In this document: piece by piece, positions 51,737-60,019 of the stretch | Layout of the letters: the number at the start of each line of letters is the position of its first letter | Numbering within the stretch: position 1 is the stretch's first letter | DNA from: Streptomyces sp. S.PNR 29 | GTDB lineage: Bacteria > Actinomycetota > Actinomycetes > Streptomycetales > Streptomycetaceae | DNA: 64,000 nucleotides | Direction of reading: 5' to 3' | NCBI RefSeq assembly: GCF_030386795.1 | Contig: NZ_JANUQM010000008.1 | Coordinates: 310,001-374,000 of the forward strand | Program-made: the position numbers and the translations under genes | Notes under the pieces: generated by a model | The model's input: only the letters and a program-made list of their open reading frames with translations | The model's database searches: none | Told to the model about the DNA's origin: nothing

Positions 51737-53140
51737 TCACCGTCCGCGCACCAGGCTGGCCAGGTAGCGCCACAACGAGGAGCGCGGCCGATCGTCGCCG
51801 GCGGCCGCGGACTGGCCCGATGAGGGAGGGGCCGCGGGAGGGGCCGGTGCGTCCGCAGGCGGAGCAGCGGGTGCGTCCGCGAGGGTGTAGCGGACCGGGA
51901 GCGATCGCAGGCCGCGCATGAAGGGGGAGGACCGCCAGGGCAGTTGGTCCATGGGCAGCGACAGCTCCAGCCCGGACAGACGCTCGAACAGCCGGCTCAC
52001 ACCGATGGACGCCGCGCTGGTGGCCAGTTCCCTGGCCGGGCACTGGCGCGGGCCGGCCCCCCAGGCCAGGTGCGCCCGGGTGCTGATGGTCGAGCTGGGA
52101 CAGACCTTGTCCGAGAACTCCGGGTCGGCGTGCGCGGCGCCGACGGACACCCACACCGGGTCGCCGGCGGCGATGGTGTAGTTGCCCAGCCGCGTGTCGA
52201 CCACGGGGAACCGGGGGACGAAGTTGACCAGCGGAGGCTTCTGCATCACCACCCGGTTCATGGTCTCCCTGATCATCCCCGCCGACAGACTGGCGCGCGC
52301 CGAAACGTTCCCGCTGATCGCCTCGACGACGGTGTTGGAGATCAGGATGCCGACATGGTCGGAGGTCATGCCGAGCAGCATCATCAGTTCCCGGGACAGG
52401 TCCTCGACTCCGAGGCCCGGGTGGGCGGCGAGCAGATAGGAGGGGAAGTCGTCGCCCGGCTTCTTCATCTTCCAGGCACCCAGCTCGGCCAGGGCCCCCA
52501 GCAGCCGCTCCAGGGCCGGCCCGGCATCGGGGCCGGCGTCCAGCACACGCCACATGTCCATCAGCGCGTCGTCGTGCTGGGAGCCGGGGAAGCCCAGCAG
52601 ATGGCTGGCGACCATCAGCGGCAACGGTCGCGAGAACTGCGCGGACAGGTCCGCCCAGCCGGTGCGGCCTGCCTGGGAGAGCAACGTGATGAGCTCGTCC
52701 GCATCACGGGCGGTCTTCGCCCTGAGCTGCCGGGCCTGGGGATGCCGCGGGTCCTGGAACGGCTTGAGGGCGACATCCCATGCGGCGCGCAGGTTCCGGT
52801 ACCCCTCGCCACCCTGTATCAGCACATGGTTGACGTCGAGAGAGGGCCCCAGCGGCCAGTCCTCGGGCAGTCGCCCCTCCTCCCGAGCACGCCAGTTTTC
52901 CAGGCCTTTCGGCCACTCGTGGTCGTTCCTCAGGACCTCCAGCGCTTCCTCGTAGCCCAGAACCAGCCAGACGGGCACCCCCAGCAGGTCCACCGGTGCC
53001 ACCGGACCGTGTATCCGGCGCAGGCGCTCGAAGACCAGGGCCGGGCGCCTTTCGTACTCCGTGGTCATGAGCGGCTCCAGGCTCATCGCCTCCAGCGGCT
53101 CATGACGGGCTGCCGACCCGCTGCTCAGATGGGACCCCAT
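51737..53140 (-). CDS. cytochrome P450 with atypical helix motifs
   Basis: A 467-residue P450-like protein. The haem-ligand region is HLAWGAGPRQCPARELATS with Cys367, which replaces the usual F-x-x-G-x-x-x-C-x-G order. The I-helix, normally A/G-G-x-D/E-T-T, reads LLGMTSDHVGILI, and the K-helix E-x-x-R is replaced by ETMN-R near residues 292-296. The C-terminal ~50 residues are Pro/Ala-rich and disordered. GGGAAGGAAG supports the ATG at 53140. Loss of the canonical acid-alcohol pair suggests unusual or non-monooxygenase chemistry. A link to the signal locus 3 kb away is only speculative. Confidence 0.8.
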   Translation of the reverse strand: MGSHLSSGSAARHEPLEAMSLEPLMTTEYERRPALVFERLRRIHGPVAPVDLLGVPVWLVLGYEEALEVLRNDHEWPKGLENWRAREEGRLPEDWPLGPSLDVNHVLIQGGEGYRNLRAAWDVALKPFQDPRHPQARQLRAKTARDADELITLLSQAGRTGWADLSAQFSRPLPLMVASHLLGFPGSQHDDALMDMWRVLDAGPDAGPALERLLGALAELGAWKMKKPGDDFPSYLLAAHPGLGVEDLSRELMMLLGMTSDHVGILISNTVVEAISGNVSARASLSAGMIRETMNRVVMQKPPLVNFVPRFPVVDTRLGNYTIAAGDPVWVSVGAAHADPEFSDKVCPSSTISTRAHLAWGAGPRQCPARELATSAASIGVSRLFERLSGLELSLPMDQLPWRSSPFMRGLRSLPVRYTLADAPAAPPADAPAPPAAPPSSGQSAAAGDDRPRSSLWRYLASLVRGR

Positions 53141-53365
53141 GGCTTCCTTCCCTCGGACAAGCGCTCTCCTGCCGCCGAACACTCTGTGACGTGACGACAC
53201 GACAGAGTAAAGATGATCGGCCGCAGCGACCGAACAGCGGGTTCCGGTCATCGGGCGGGTGTGGCCGGAAGGCGTTCGCGGTGGACTGCTCGGCGGACTC
53301 CCAAAGATCCGCGCCGCCATACCGGCAAGGCATCTCGACTCGCCGCGCCGAAGATGGCACCGTAA

Positions 53366-55417
53366 ATGCGCGTGAATTGGATCAAAAGCGGACAAGTTGA
53401 AAGCTCGGTGCGCTGGAGGCTCGTGCTTGCCAGCACCGTCATGCTGTTCGTCGAACTCGCGCTGATCAGATGGGCGGGCGCCAACGTCGTCCATCTCAGC
53501 TACTTTTCGAACTTCATCCTGCTGGGATCGTTCCTCGGCATCGGCCTCGGGTTCCTGATCCCCGCCACACGCGGAAGGTGGCTCAAGCGCTGCACACCGA
53601 TCCCGCTCGCGCTCCTCGTCATCCTGGTACGCGAGTATCCGGTGCAGGTGCGTCAGAGCAGCGCCGAGGTCATCTACTTCACCGCCGTGAAGACCACCGG
53701 CCTGCCCGAGTGGGTGACACTGCCGGCCATCTTCCTGCTGACCGCGGTGATCATGGCCGGCATCGGCAAGATCACCGCCGATCTCTTCCGCCAGCTCCCC
53801 TCGCTCGACGCCTACCGCTACGACCTGCTCGGCAGCATCACCGGCTCGGTGGCCTTCGCCGTGCTGTCCTGGCTCCGCGCCCCGTCGGTCGTATGGGGCG
53901 TACTCGCCGCCGCAGCCCTGCTGATCCTCGGCGGACGCCGCAACACCCTGCTGTACGGCATCCCCCTCACGGCGATGGTCGCCGCGCTGTTCATGGAGTC
54001 GACGACGGCCGGCATCTCCTGGTCGCCCTACTACAAGATCGAGCTCGAACCCTCCCCGACCACCACCCGGACGTACTACATCTCCGCCAACGGGGTCCCG
54101 CATCAGAGCACCGCACCACTGCCTGTGCTGTTGCGGGAGAACTCGCCCTACCGGCAGGCGTACGACCAGACGCCCCACAACCCGCACAAGCGCGTGCTGG
54201 TCATCGGGGCCGGCAACGGCAATGACGTGGCGGTCGCGCTGGCGCAGGGAGCGGAGCACGTGGACGCGGTCGAGATCGATCCCCGGCTGCAGCAGATCGG
54301 CGCCCAGCTGCACCCCGCGAGGCCGTACGACGACCCCAGGGTGCACGTCCACATCGACGACGGACGGGCCTTCCTGGAGCGGACGAAAACCAAGTACGAC
54401 CTCATCGTCCTGGCCCTGCCGGACTCGCTGACGCTGGTGGCCGGCGCGAGCAATCTGCGCCTTGAGAGCTATCTGTTCACCGAGCAGGCGTTCGAAGCCG
54501 CGCGCGACCACCTGAAGCTGGACGGCGCGTTCGCGATGTACAACTACTACCGGAAGAGCTGGTTGGTCGACCGCTTCGCCGGCACCCTCGATGACATCTA
54601 CGGCCACGCCCCCTGCTTGACGACGTACAAAAGGAACGCGGCCGTGCTGGTGGCGGGGATGACGACCGCCGACCAGTCCTGCCGGCAGACCTGGCGGCCC
54701 AGCGGCGCGGTCCCGGCGTCCGCGAGCGATGATCACCCCTTCCCCTATCTGCTCCACCGGACCATCCCCGGGCTCTACCTGGGGGCACTGGGCGCGATCC
54801 TGCTGGTGACGCTGCTGTCGGTGCGCCTGACCGGGGTCCGTATCCGTAGCACGGTCCGCTACGCCGACATGTTCCTGCTGGGCGCGGCCTTCATGCTGCT
54901 CGAAACGAAGAACGTGATCGGCTTCGCGCTCTACTTCGGTACGACCTGGCTGGTCAACGCCCTGGTCTTCTTCGGCGTCCTGCTCGCCGTCCTCGCGGCG
55001 GTCGAGGTCCGGCGCAGGCTGCGGCGGGTCAACCAACTGCTGCTGCAGCTCATGCTCTTCGGCTCCCTCGCGGTAGCCTGGCTCGTCCCGGCGGACGCCG
55101 TGCTCTCACTGCCCTTCGCCGGACGGCTCGCCTGCGCCATCGCCCTGGCCTTCGCTCCCATCTTCTGCGCCAACCTCATCTTCTCGGACCGCCTCGCGTC
55201 CGCCCCGGACCCCACATCGGCGTTCGGTGCGAATCTGCTGGGCGCGCTGACCGGGGGCGCTCTGGAGTACCTGGCCCTGGTGACCGGTTATCAGGCGCTG
55301 CTGCTGGTCGTCGCCACGCTCTACCTGGGGGCATGCGTCGCCATGCGCCTCGCCGGACGCGGGCCGGGTGCGCAGGCAACGCGGCTGCCGGACGAGACGG
55401 TGGCCATCAAGACCTGA
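53366..55417 (+). CDS. membrane-embedded spermidine-synthase-like protein
   Basis: A 683-residue protein with N-terminal helices (LVLASTVMLFVELALIRWAGANVV, FILLGSFLGIGLGFLI and others), a central soluble Rossmann domain, and six or more C-terminal helices. The central part has VLVIGAGNGNDVAVALAQGAEHVDAVEIDPRLQQIG and HIDDGRAFLERTKTKYDLIVLALPDS, as in spermidine synthases. Such fused proteins are common in actinobacteria; aminopropyl-transfer activity is not proven. It is divergent from the P450 gene and ends before a terminator. Confidence 0.83.
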   Translation: MRVNWIKSGQVESSVRWRLVLASTVMLFVELALIRWAGANVVHLSYFSNFILLGSFLGIGLGFLIPATRGRWLKRCTPIPLALLVILVREYPVQVRQSSAEVIYFTAVKTTGLPEWVTLPAIFLLTAVIMAGIGKITADLFRQLPSLDAYRYDLLGSITGSVAFAVLSWLRAPSVVWGVLAAAALLILGGRRNTLLYGIPLTAMVAALFMESTTAGISWSPYYKIELEPSPTTTRTYYISANGVPHQSTAPLPVLLRENSPYRQAYDQTPHNPHKRVLVIGAGNGNDVAVALAQGAEHVDAVEIDPRLQQIGAQLHPARPYDDPRVHVHIDDGRAFLERTKTKYDLIVLALPDSLTLVAGASNLRLESYLFTEQAFEAARDHLKLDGAFAMYNYYRKSWLVDRFAGTLDDIYGHAPCLTTYKRNAAVLVAGMTTADQSCRQTWRPSGAVPASASDDHPFPYLLHRTIPGLYLGALGAILLVTLLSVRLTGVRIRSTVRYADMFLLGAAFMLLETKNVIGFALYFGTTWLVNALVFFGVLLAVLAAVEVRRRLRRVNQLLLQLMLFGSLAVAWLVPADAVLSLPFAGRLACAIALAFAPIFCANLIFSDRLASAPDPTSAFGANLLGALTGGALEYLALVTGYQALLLVVATLYLGACVAMRLAGRGPGAQATRLPDETVAIKT

Positions 55418-55490
55418 GCCACCGGCCGCGGCCCCAGCTTCCCCTGAAGGCGGGCAGCGGACGACCCTACGCGTTCCGCTGCCCACGACC

Positions 55491-55522
55491 GCGCCGTCAG
55501 CACCAGCACGTGCTGACGGCGC
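55491..55522 (+). terminator. hairpin terminator after spermidine-synthase-like gene
   Basis: GCGCCGTCAGCA (55491-55502) pairs perfectly with TGCTGACGGCGC (55511-55522) around an eight-base loop. It also lies downstream of the convergent VOC gene and could serve both. Confidence 0.75.
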
Positions 55523-55561
55523 AACGGAAGAGATCCTCGGTGCGCGGCACTTCTCGGGTGC

Positions 55562-55918
55562 TCAGCCTCTGGTCAGACAGAAGGGATGCCCGGCAGGGTC
55601 GGTGAAGATCCGCCACCTGTCGCCGCCCGGTTGGTACTCCGGTTTGCCCGCACCCAACTCCAGCAGCAGAGCCTCAGCCTCATCGAGATCGGCGACCGCG
55701 AAGTCGAGGTGGATCTGTTGCGGCACGGTTTGGCCGGGCCAGTGCGGAGCCTGGTGATCGTCGGCCCGTTGGAAGCCGAGGAGAACTCCGTCCCCGCCGG
55801 TGAGGCCGGCGAAGTCCGCGTTGGATTCGTGGTGGAGTTCGAGCCCGGTGGCCCGCTGATAGAACGCGGCCAGTGCCAGTGGGTCGGGGCAGTCGAGTGT
55901 TATTGCCGTCAGCTTCAT
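55562..55918 (-). CDS. VOC family (glyoxalase/bleomycin-resistance fold) protein
   Basis: A 118-residue vicinal-oxygen-chelate protein. It has the two beta-alpha-beta-beta-beta units: KLTAITLDCPDPLALAAFYQRATGLELHHES and QQIHLDFAVADLDEAEALLLELGAGKPEY, and ends DPAGHPFCLTRG. Such proteins act as dioxygenases, isomerases or drug-binding resistance factors. A GTG at 55924 is an alternative start with GGAGG upstream. It overlaps the 3' end of the oxidase gene by four bases on the same strand, so it is probably co-transcribed with it. Confidence 0.85.
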   Translation of the reverse strand: MKLTAITLDCPDPLALAAFYQRATGLELHHESNADFAGLTGGDGVLLGFQRADDHQAPHWPGQTVPQQIHLDFAVADLDEAEALLLELGAGKPEYQPGGDRWRIFTDPAGHPFCLTRG

Positions 55919-57873
55919 GCGCACGGACCCGCGGCCTCCGTGACGCCTGTCCCGTAGCGGGACATCGGGCGGAGGTCTGTGGGGTGGTTGAAGGCTTGGG
56001 TGAGGGTTCGGAGATGGGGAGTGAGGGTGTGGATCATGTGGTTGGTGGTGGCGGGGAGGGCCTCGATGTGATCAGGGGTGAGGTGGTGATGGGTGAGCAG
56101 GTCACCAGTGTGCGCGGTGATTTCATTCAGGAGATAGAGCGTGCACAGGCGCGAGAGCAGAGCTTTGGCGGGTTGGTGGGTGGCGGTGTGGAGGGCGGTG
56201 ATGAAGGCGTCGGCGGCCTGCAGGCGGGTGTGGGCGGAGATCATTTGGAGGGCATGGGGCGCCGTGTGGTTCCAGCGGGCGATGGGGTTGCGGGCAGGAC
56301 CTTGGCGGAGGGCGGTTCGGGCGCGGGTGTGCCAGATGGTTTCGGTGTAGGCGAGGAGGTTGCGGAGGTAGATGGGGTTGGTGAGATCCCTGTGGGCTTC
56401 GTGGTGACGGTGGCTGGGATGGTGGGGATTGTCGATTCTGGGGGTGTCATGGCATTCGGTGGCTTTGGGGGCCGGGTGGGTGTGGGGGGTGAGGATCATT
56501 TCGGCGGCGGCCTTGGTCCAGATGACGAGGTTGTCGCCTTCGGCGGTGATGGCTCCTTCGATGTTGCGGGTGAGGTCGGCGATTCCGTTGTGCGGGAAGA
56601 GGCCTTGTGCGCCGCAGCGTTCGCGGGCTTCGGTGGTGATGTCGCGGGCCTGCCAGGTGATCCAGGCTTTGGTGAGGGCGACTTGGCGTTCGATGTCCGT
56701 TTTGTTGTGGGCGGTGTGGGCGCTGTGTTGGCTGACGGTGGTGCGGTGAAGGAAGGTCATCGCATAGATTTGCGCGATTTTGCTGAGCAGAGGGCTGGCG
56801 TGGGTGCGGTGGGCAGCGAGGGGAATGTGTTGGTCGGGGCGTGGCCCGGTGGTGTGTCGGGTGTGGGCGTGGTGGACGGCGTGGGTGAGGGCGGCGCGTG
56901 CCATGCCGAGGCTGGCGGCGCTCATGCAGAGTTTGCCGGTGGTGACGCGGTTGATGGTGGTGAGGAAGCGTTTGCGTTTGTTGCCGAGGGTGGTTCTGTG
57001 GGCGCCGTTGGGCTGAAGCCGGCTGTGGGGGGCTTGGAGGAGAGCGTTGTGGGGGAGGGCGACGTGGTCGAAGGAGGTGAGACTGTGGTCGACGAGGGGG
57101 CCGTTGGTGGTGGGTAATGGGCGGACGGTGACGCCCGGCAGGAGACCGTTTTCGTCGCTGAGGGGGGTGAGGAAGAGGTGGACGCCCAGGTCGTGTCCGT
57201 CTGAGATGAGACGGGCGGCGACGAGGCCGGTTTTGGGGCCGCCGGTGAGGCTGGTGTTGGGCATGAACTTCTGAGCACCGGGGGTGGGGGTGTTCAGGGT
57301 GAATTGCTGGGTGTGGGGGTTGTAGTCGGCGATGGTTTGGAGATTGGCGGCGTCATTGCCGTGGTCGAGCTCGGTGCACAGGAAGGTTCCGGTGCGCTTG
57401 AGGGTGGTGAAGTCAGCGAGGTTGCGGGGGTGTGCGGGGTCCTGGTGGTCGAGGAGGCTGCCCAGGAACAGGTTGTAATGGATGCTGATGAGGGTGCACA
57501 GTCCGCCGTCGGTGAAGCCTGTCCATTCGTGCAGGGCGGCGAGGCGGCCGGGGTCGCGGGCAAGGGTTTCGGGGTCGACGTGGTCGTTGATCAGGCGTAG
57601 GCGGGTGTAGGAGAGGGCGATGCGTTCGGTGTCGGTGAGGTTGGGGGTGTAGCGGAATTCTTTGCGGGAGATCAGCGCGCGCCATTGGTCGTGGGCGTGG
57701 TCGTGGTGGTGTGTGTCGAAGAGGAGGTCGGACAGCTGGTTGGCGGTTTGCGGATCGGCCTCGTCGGCGGTGCCGACGCTGCCGGGTGCATCGGCGGGGC
57801 TGAGGCTGTCGGAGGTGTTGGTGGTGTGCGGGGCGAGGTGGGTGGGTTCCTGGTGGATGGTCAGCAGGGTCAT
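55915..57873 (-). CDS. acyl-CoA oxidase-like protein, avenolide-type signal biosynthesis candidate
   Basis: A 652-residue FAD-dependent acyl-CoA oxidase homologue. The core pattern is LCTLISIHYNLFLGSLLDHQ, then GTFLCTELDHGNDAANLQT, PGAQKFMPNTSLTGGPKTGLVAARLISDGHDLGVHLFLTPL and the later GAQGLFPHNGIADLTRNIEGAITAEGDNLVI. The size matches peroxisomal-type oxidases and S. avermitilis Aco, which forms the avenolide precursor; that enzyme sits beside a butyrolactone-type receptor, as here. Codons end almost only in C, the minus-strand image of the local strand skew. GGAGAGG precedes the ATG at 57873. An autoregulatory-element-like site lies 53 bases upstream. Confidence 0.8.
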   Translation of the reverse strand: MTLLTIHQEPTHLAPHTTNTSDSLSPADAPGSVGTADEADPQTANQLSDLLFDTHHHDHAHDQWRALISRKEFRYTPNLTDTERIALSYTRLRLINDHVDPETLARDPGRLAALHEWTGFTDGGLCTLISIHYNLFLGSLLDHQDPAHPRNLADFTTLKRTGTFLCTELDHGNDAANLQTIADYNPHTQQFTLNTPTPGAQKFMPNTSLTGGPKTGLVAARLISDGHDLGVHLFLTPLSDENGLLPGVTVRPLPTTNGPLVDHSLTSFDHVALPHNALLQAPHSRLQPNGAHRTTLGNKRKRFLTTINRVTTGKLCMSAASLGMARAALTHAVHHAHTRHTTGPRPDQHIPLAAHRTHASPLLSKIAQIYAMTFLHRTTVSQHSAHTAHNKTDIERQVALTKAWITWQARDITTEARERCGAQGLFPHNGIADLTRNIEGAITAEGDNLVIWTKAAAEMILTPHTHPAPKATECHDTPRIDNPHHPSHRHHEAHRDLTNPIYLRNLLAYTETIWHTRARTALRQGPARNPIARWNHTAPHALQMISAHTRLQAADAFITALHTATHQPAKALLSRLCTLYLLNEITAHTGDLLTHHHLTPDHIEALPATTNHMIHTLTPHLRTLTQAFNHPTDLRPMSRYGTGVTEAAGPCA

Positions 57874-57925
57874 GGGGCCTCTCCGCGGGTGCATCTGGGT
57901 GATGGGTGGCGGGGGTGCAGGCCCA

Positions 57926-57952
57926 TAAAGATACGGACCCGCCGGTTTTTTG
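57926..57952. promoter_or_regulatory. ARE-like receptor site 1, upstream of acyl-CoA oxidase
   Basis: The + strand reads ATACG-N8-GGTTT (57931-57948) inside AAAG...TTTTTTGC, one intact half and one degenerate half of the AAACC-N8-GGTT pattern shared by the other three sites here. It lies in the oxidase promoter region. Confidence 0.55.
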
Positions 57953-58062
57953 CAAGGTGCTGGGAGAAGTGGCTGGTGGTGTGGGGTGGTTGCGGTGTGG
58001 GGGCTGGGGGGTGTGGGGGCGGCGTCGGGGTGTCCGGGGTGTAGGGGGTGGCTGGGTGCTTG

Positions 58063-58089
58063 TAAAACCGGACAGCTGGTTCTATTTTT
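58063..58089. promoter_or_regulatory. ARE-like receptor site 2, upstream of TetR receptor
   Basis: AAACC-GGACAGCT-GGTT at 58065-58081 flanked by A/T runs (TGTAA..., ...CTATTTTT) has the classic look of a butyrolactone-receptor box. It lies about 90 bases upstream of the receptor start and suggests autorepression. Confidence 0.65.
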
Positions 58090-58171
58090 GGGGTGGCGTC
58101 CCACGCTGGTCTGTTGGGTGGTGCGGGGCTCTGTTGCTCATGTGGCCGTGTCGGGGGTTGGGAGGTGGATA

Positions 58172-58858
58172 GTGGCGCGTCAGGAGCGTGCTGCGCGTAC
58201 GCGGCGGGCGATTTTGGTTGCGGCGGGTGAGGTGTTTGATGAGGTGGGGTATGAGGCGGCGACGATTTCGGAGATTTTGAAGCGGTCGGGTGTGACGAAG
58301 GGGGCTTTGTATTTTCATTTCTCGTCGAAGGCGGAGTTGGCGCAGTGTGTGCTGGATGAACAGGTGAATTCGCTTCCTGTGGTGCCGCAGCGGGAGTTGA
58401 GTTTGCAGAGGTCGTTGGATGAGGCGTTATTGCTGGCGTATTTGCTGAAGCGGGATACCGGGGACGCGATTGTGCAGGGCAGCGTGCGGTTGACGGTGGA
58501 TCAGGGGGTGTTGCGGGACAGTCTGGACCGGCGGGTGCCGATGCAGGACTGGGAGCGTCATACGTTGGATGTGCTGCGGGAGGCGAAGGCGGCGGGGGAG
58601 ATCCTTCCTCATGTGGATCTGCCGCGTGTGACGAAGGTGATGGTGGGGGCGATGACGGGGGTGCAGGTGTTGTCGAACATCATGACGAATCGCTCGGACA
58701 TGCCGGAGCGGGTGATCGACTTGTACCGGCATGTGTTGCCGGCTATTGCGGTTCCGGCGGTGCTGTCCCGGATGGACTTCTCGCCGGAGCGTGCCGAGCG
58801 TGTCTACAAAGAGGCGATGGAGTTGCGCCGGGACAAGGAAGCGGCCGAGCCGGTGTAG
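58172..58858 (+). CDS. TetR-family gamma-butyrolactone/butenolide receptor
   Basis: A 228-residue receptor. The DNA-binding domain is RRAILVAAGEVFDEVGYEAATISEILKRSGVTKGALYFHFSSKAELAQ (residues 12-57), the ArpA/ScbR/AvaR type. The ligand-binding core has the invariant Trp at residue 127 (MQDWERHTLDVLREAKAAGEILPHVDLPRVTKVMVGAMTGVQVLS), which stacks on the signal in CprB-like receptors. The GTG at 58172 has GGAGG six bases upstream. It faces the acyl-CoA oxidase gene across two ARE-like sites, so it probably represses both. Confidence 0.87.
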   Translation: MARQERAARTRRAILVAAGEVFDEVGYEAATISEILKRSGVTKGALYFHFSSKAELAQCVLDEQVNSLPVVPQRELSLQRSLDEALLLAYLLKRDTGDAIVQGSVRLTVDQGVLRDSLDRRVPMQDWERHTLDVLREAKAAGEILPHVDLPRVTKVMVGAMTGVQVLSNIMTNRSDMPERVIDLYRHVLPAIAVPAVLSRMDFSPERAERVYKEAMELRRDKEAAEPV

Positions 58859-59012
58859 CGAGGCGGTCGGGCCGGGCGGGGGTCGGCCGCGGGGTTCCGT
58901 TGGCCGGCCGGCGGCTGGTCGGCGGGCGGCTGGTGGGTGTTCAGGTTTTCGTCGTCCGGTGCCGGCCGGTTGCGGTATCCGCTTCGCTGGCCGGGGCGTT
59001 TGTTTCCCGTTG

Positions 59013-59446
59013 GACGACGGCACCACGCCGAACGGCTCCCTGATCGACGAGATCGTCCGTGAAGGCGCAGGCAGATGCTCGCTGCCGCGCTGGAGGCCGA
59101 AGTCAGGTTCTCCTCGGCGATCCTGCCGCCCTGGTGCGTCAAGTTCTTGGAGATCAGCGAGGTGCTGCCCGTGCTGGAGCAGTTCCTGGCAGCTCGGCCG
59201 GGCTCTGCCCGGCGGTCATCACCGGCTCCCCCGGCAATGGCAGGCCGACCACGCCGCCTTCATGGACCGCGATCTCGCGGGTGTCGACTACGCGTACGTG
59301 TGGGCTGACGGCATTCTTCTCAACCTCCGCCTGGAAAAGGCCAAGGTGTGTGTGCTCGTGCTGATCGGCGTGCGCGTGGACGGTGGCAAGGACTTGGTTG
59401 CGCTCAGGACGGCGACTGTGAGTCTGCTGAGTCGTGGGCGGAGATC
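59013..59446 (+). pseudogene. IS256-family (Mutator-type) transposase remnant
   Basis: Fragments of an IS256-type transposase in more than one frame: DDGTTPNGSLIDEIVREGA, then in another frame MLAAALEAEV and RFSSAILPPWCVKFLEISEVLPVLEQFL, then QWQADHAAFMDRDLAGVDYAYVWADGILLNLRLEKAKVCVLVLIGVR with the catalytic-Asp motif DG, and finally ESAESWAEI in a third frame. Large internal pieces of the family sequence are missing. No terminal inverted repeats or target duplication are seen. Its normal C-rich composition contrasts with the surrounding G/T-rich strand, so it seems a later insertion. Confidence 0.75.
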
Positions 59447-59542
59447 GGGGTTTGCTGGTTGGTGGGGGGTGGTTTCTAGTGGGGTGCGAGTGGGTTTTGA
59501 GTGGGGGGTTGGATGGTGGGTGGGAGTCTGGGAGGGATGTTT

Positions 59543-59743
59543 ATGGATGGTGTTGGTGGGGCTGTGTGGTTGCGGGTTGAGCGTGGGTGGGTGGGTGCTG
59601 AGGAGTTGGCTGCTGTTGCGGTGGTGTTGTTGGCGGTGTTTGCGGGGCGGGAGGGGGAGGGGTTGGTGGGGTGGGGGGTGCGGGAGGGTGGTGTTGGGTG
59701 GGGGGGTGGTGGGGTGTATCGGGCGCCGCATAGCTGGCGGTGA
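59543..59743 (+). CDS. acyl-CoA carboxylase epsilon-type small subunit
   Basis: A 66-residue protein, MDGVGGAVWLRVERGWVGAEELAAVAVVLLAVF..., ending YRAPHSWR. The pattern (short N-terminus, L-R-V-x-R-G-x-x-x-x-EELAA, Gly-rich linker, terminal Trp) is that of AccE/PccE epsilon subunits that stabilise actinobacterial carboxylases. GGAGG lies seven bases before the ATG at 59543. The carboxyltransferase beta gene follows after an intergenic region with an ARE-like site, so the two could be separately regulated. Codons are G/T-rich like its neighbours. Confidence 0.65.
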   Translation: MDGVGGAVWLRVERGWVGAEELAAVAVVLLAVFAGREGEGLVGWGVREGGVGWGGGGVYRAPHSWR

Positions 59744-59860
59744 GCCCTGTGCCTCCGGTCGGGTGGCTGGTGGTGAGGCTGTGTCGCGGTGCCGCTTGGG
59801 TGGTGGTGGGCTTGTGTCTTGGGTCGGGTGGCTGGTGGTGGTGTTGTGCTGGGTGGTGTC

Positions 59861-59921
59861 CTGCCTGCCTGCCTGCCTGCCCTGCCTGTCTGCGTGTCTG
59901 TCTGCATGTCTGTCTGTCTGG
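59861..59921 (+). repeat. CTGC/CTGT tetranucleotide microsatellite
   Basis: About 15 CTGN units (mostly CTGC, then CTGT) run head to tail in front of an ARE-like site and the carboxylase beta gene. Upstream an 18-base direct repeat (GTCGGGTGGCTGGTGGTG) occurs at 59758-59775 and 59823-59840. Confidence 0.85.
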
Positions 59922-59925
59922 CTAG

Positions 59926-59948
59926 TGAAACCGTCTGTGCGGTTTGTT
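59926..59948. promoter_or_regulatory. ARE-like receptor site 3, upstream of carboxylase beta gene
   Basis: AAACC-GTCTGTGC-GGTTT at 59928-59945, with perfect AAACCG/CGGTTT arms, followed by GTTAG. The TCTGTGC spacer is the same as in site 4. It is 72 bases before the carboxylase beta start. Confidence 0.7.
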
Positions 59949-60019
59949 AGTGTGGTGTGGTCCGTGTGTGCGGGCTGTGCTGGTGCCGGTGTGTCTGGGA
60001 AGGGGGAGAAGTTGTGGTG

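Noticed and set aside
55873..57117. A Gly/Val-rich + strand frame (414 codons)
   Set aside because: Antisense to the acyl-CoA oxidase; long only because the + strand is C-poor.
58860..59012. Search for the left inverted repeat of the IS256 remnant
   Set aside because: No pair of inverted ends or a target duplication could be seen around 59.0-59.5 kb.
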